The notes beneath the pieces are model-generated. The model saw only the letters and a program-made list of their open reading frames with translations. It was not told the DNA's origin and made no database searches. Below are positions 63,784-64,000 of a stretch of 64,000 nucleotides of DNA, in pieces. The DNA is from Actinobacteria bacterium IMCC26207 (GTDB lineage Bacteria > Actinomycetota > Acidimicrobiia > Acidimicrobiales > Microtrichaceae): contig LCZK01000009.1 of the NCBI GenBank assembly GCA_001025035.1, forward strand, positions 496,001-560,000, given 5' to 3'. How positions within the stretch are numbered: the first letter of the stretch is position 1; every line of letters begins with the position of its first letter. The position numbers were made by a program, and so were the translations under genes.

Positions 63784-64000
63784 ATGGCCAGTCGGTTCCG
63801 CATTCCGAGTCCGCGTCCCCTGGAGTTTCGCCGACGGTTGGTAGATCTCCTTGGGCCGACCGGGGATGCAACGCGCCAAAGCTTGGTAGCGCTCGGAGTT
63901 AACTCCTGCACCAGCTTTGCGGCGGGAGCTGTACTTGGCTCGATTACCGGCACCCTGGAACTGCTCCCTGGGTTACTCGTCATGATTCCTGCAGCAATTG
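63784..64000 (+). CDS. Magnesium transporter MgtE-like membrane protein, 3' end cut by window
   Basis: The frame is open to the last base, so only about 72 residues are visible: a basic N-terminus (MASRFRIPSPRPLEFRRRLVDLLGPTGDATRQSL) and then two hydrophobic segments with LVALGVNSCTSFAAGAVLGSITGTLELLPGLLVMIPAAI. The Gly/Ser/Ala-rich pattern and LPGLLVMIPAAIG end are typical of the MgtE/SLC41 membrane domain in actinobacteria. An in-frame TTG ten codons upstream is possible. Assignment is provisional because most of the gene is outside. Confidence 0.6.
   Translation, partial: MASRFRIPSPRPLEFRRRLVDLLGPTGDATRQSLVALGVNSCTSFAAGAVLGSITGTLELLPGLLVMIPAAI

Noticed and set aside
1-64000. CRISPR array
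   Set aside because: Tandem repeats here have no unique spacers of regular length and no cas genes are present.

Overview
The window looks like a piece of an actinobacterial chromosome (Actinomycetota). The gene content fits the class Acidimicrobiia best, but nothing here proves it. Pointers are DUF3499 and DUF2017 proteins, ClpS next to DUF2017, a fused lysyl-tRNA synthetase/lysyl-phosphatidylglycerol synthase, a caa3-type oxidase operon with CtaG, a 13E12/DUF222 HNH nuclease and a mid-50s GC impression (not computed). Three tRNA genes lack an encoded CCA. No phage, IS transposase, integrase, rRNA gene or CRISPR array was seen.

Layout. 1-4250: envelope glycosyltransferases (a 5'-truncated GT4 enzyme and two polyprenol-dependent membrane enzymes). 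4250-8900: a small HTH-like gene inside a long-range inverted repeat, a methyltransferase with serS, and an ABC exporter. 8800-19500: aerobic respiration, with heme A synthesis (ctaB, ctaA), the caa3 oxidase (ctaC, ctaD, ctaE, ctaF), its assembly factor ctaG, and at the operon head an extra set of oxidase-like membrane proteins. These include a subunit I paralogue in which all recognisable metal-ligand histidines are gone. 19500-20870: clpS, DUF2017 and tRNA-Glu, tRNA-Asp, tRNA-Phe with a terminator. 20970-27120: a chitin module (AA10 LPMO with CBM2-like domains, GH18 chitinase with CBM2-like domains) around a PhyH dioxygenase, a methyltransferase and a lipoprotein. 27160-46100: mixed metabolism (FAD oxidoreductase, CPBP protease, DUF2252, CopC-CopD, DUF4126, patatin, class I fumarase, carotenoid oxygenase, DUF3499, a degenerate SDR, SpoIID, nitronate monooxygenase, CMD, LLM flavoprotein, aldo/keto reductase, Gfo/Idh/MocA). 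46090-52710: arsC-like, lysX-like and DUF2254 genes, the last two separated by an inserted PKD lipoprotein gene bounded by 56-bp direct repeats. 52830-64000: EamA transporter, GH3 glycosidase, HNH nuclease with a LexA-type box over its start codon, a Fur-rubrerythrin-Fe/S-DUF3501 peroxide/iron cluster, amidohydrolase, sulfatase and the start of an MgtE-like transporter.

Main unusual observations: (1) a metal-free CtaD paralogue in the oxidase operon; (2) a 56-bp duplication flanking a one-gene insertion that split an overlapping gene pair without damaging either gene; (3) a lysX-like fusion in the opposite domain order to the mycobacterial protein; (4) many short tandem repeats of 7-19 bp. 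Inside genes their periods are multiples of three. At gene ends the period is often 17 bp and the repeat carries extra copies of the stop codon. (5) Start regions of the LPMO and FAD oxidoreductase genes lie in inverted repeats that could hide the ribosome binding site or start codon.

All functions are inferred from reading the sequence and known family motifs; no database search was run.
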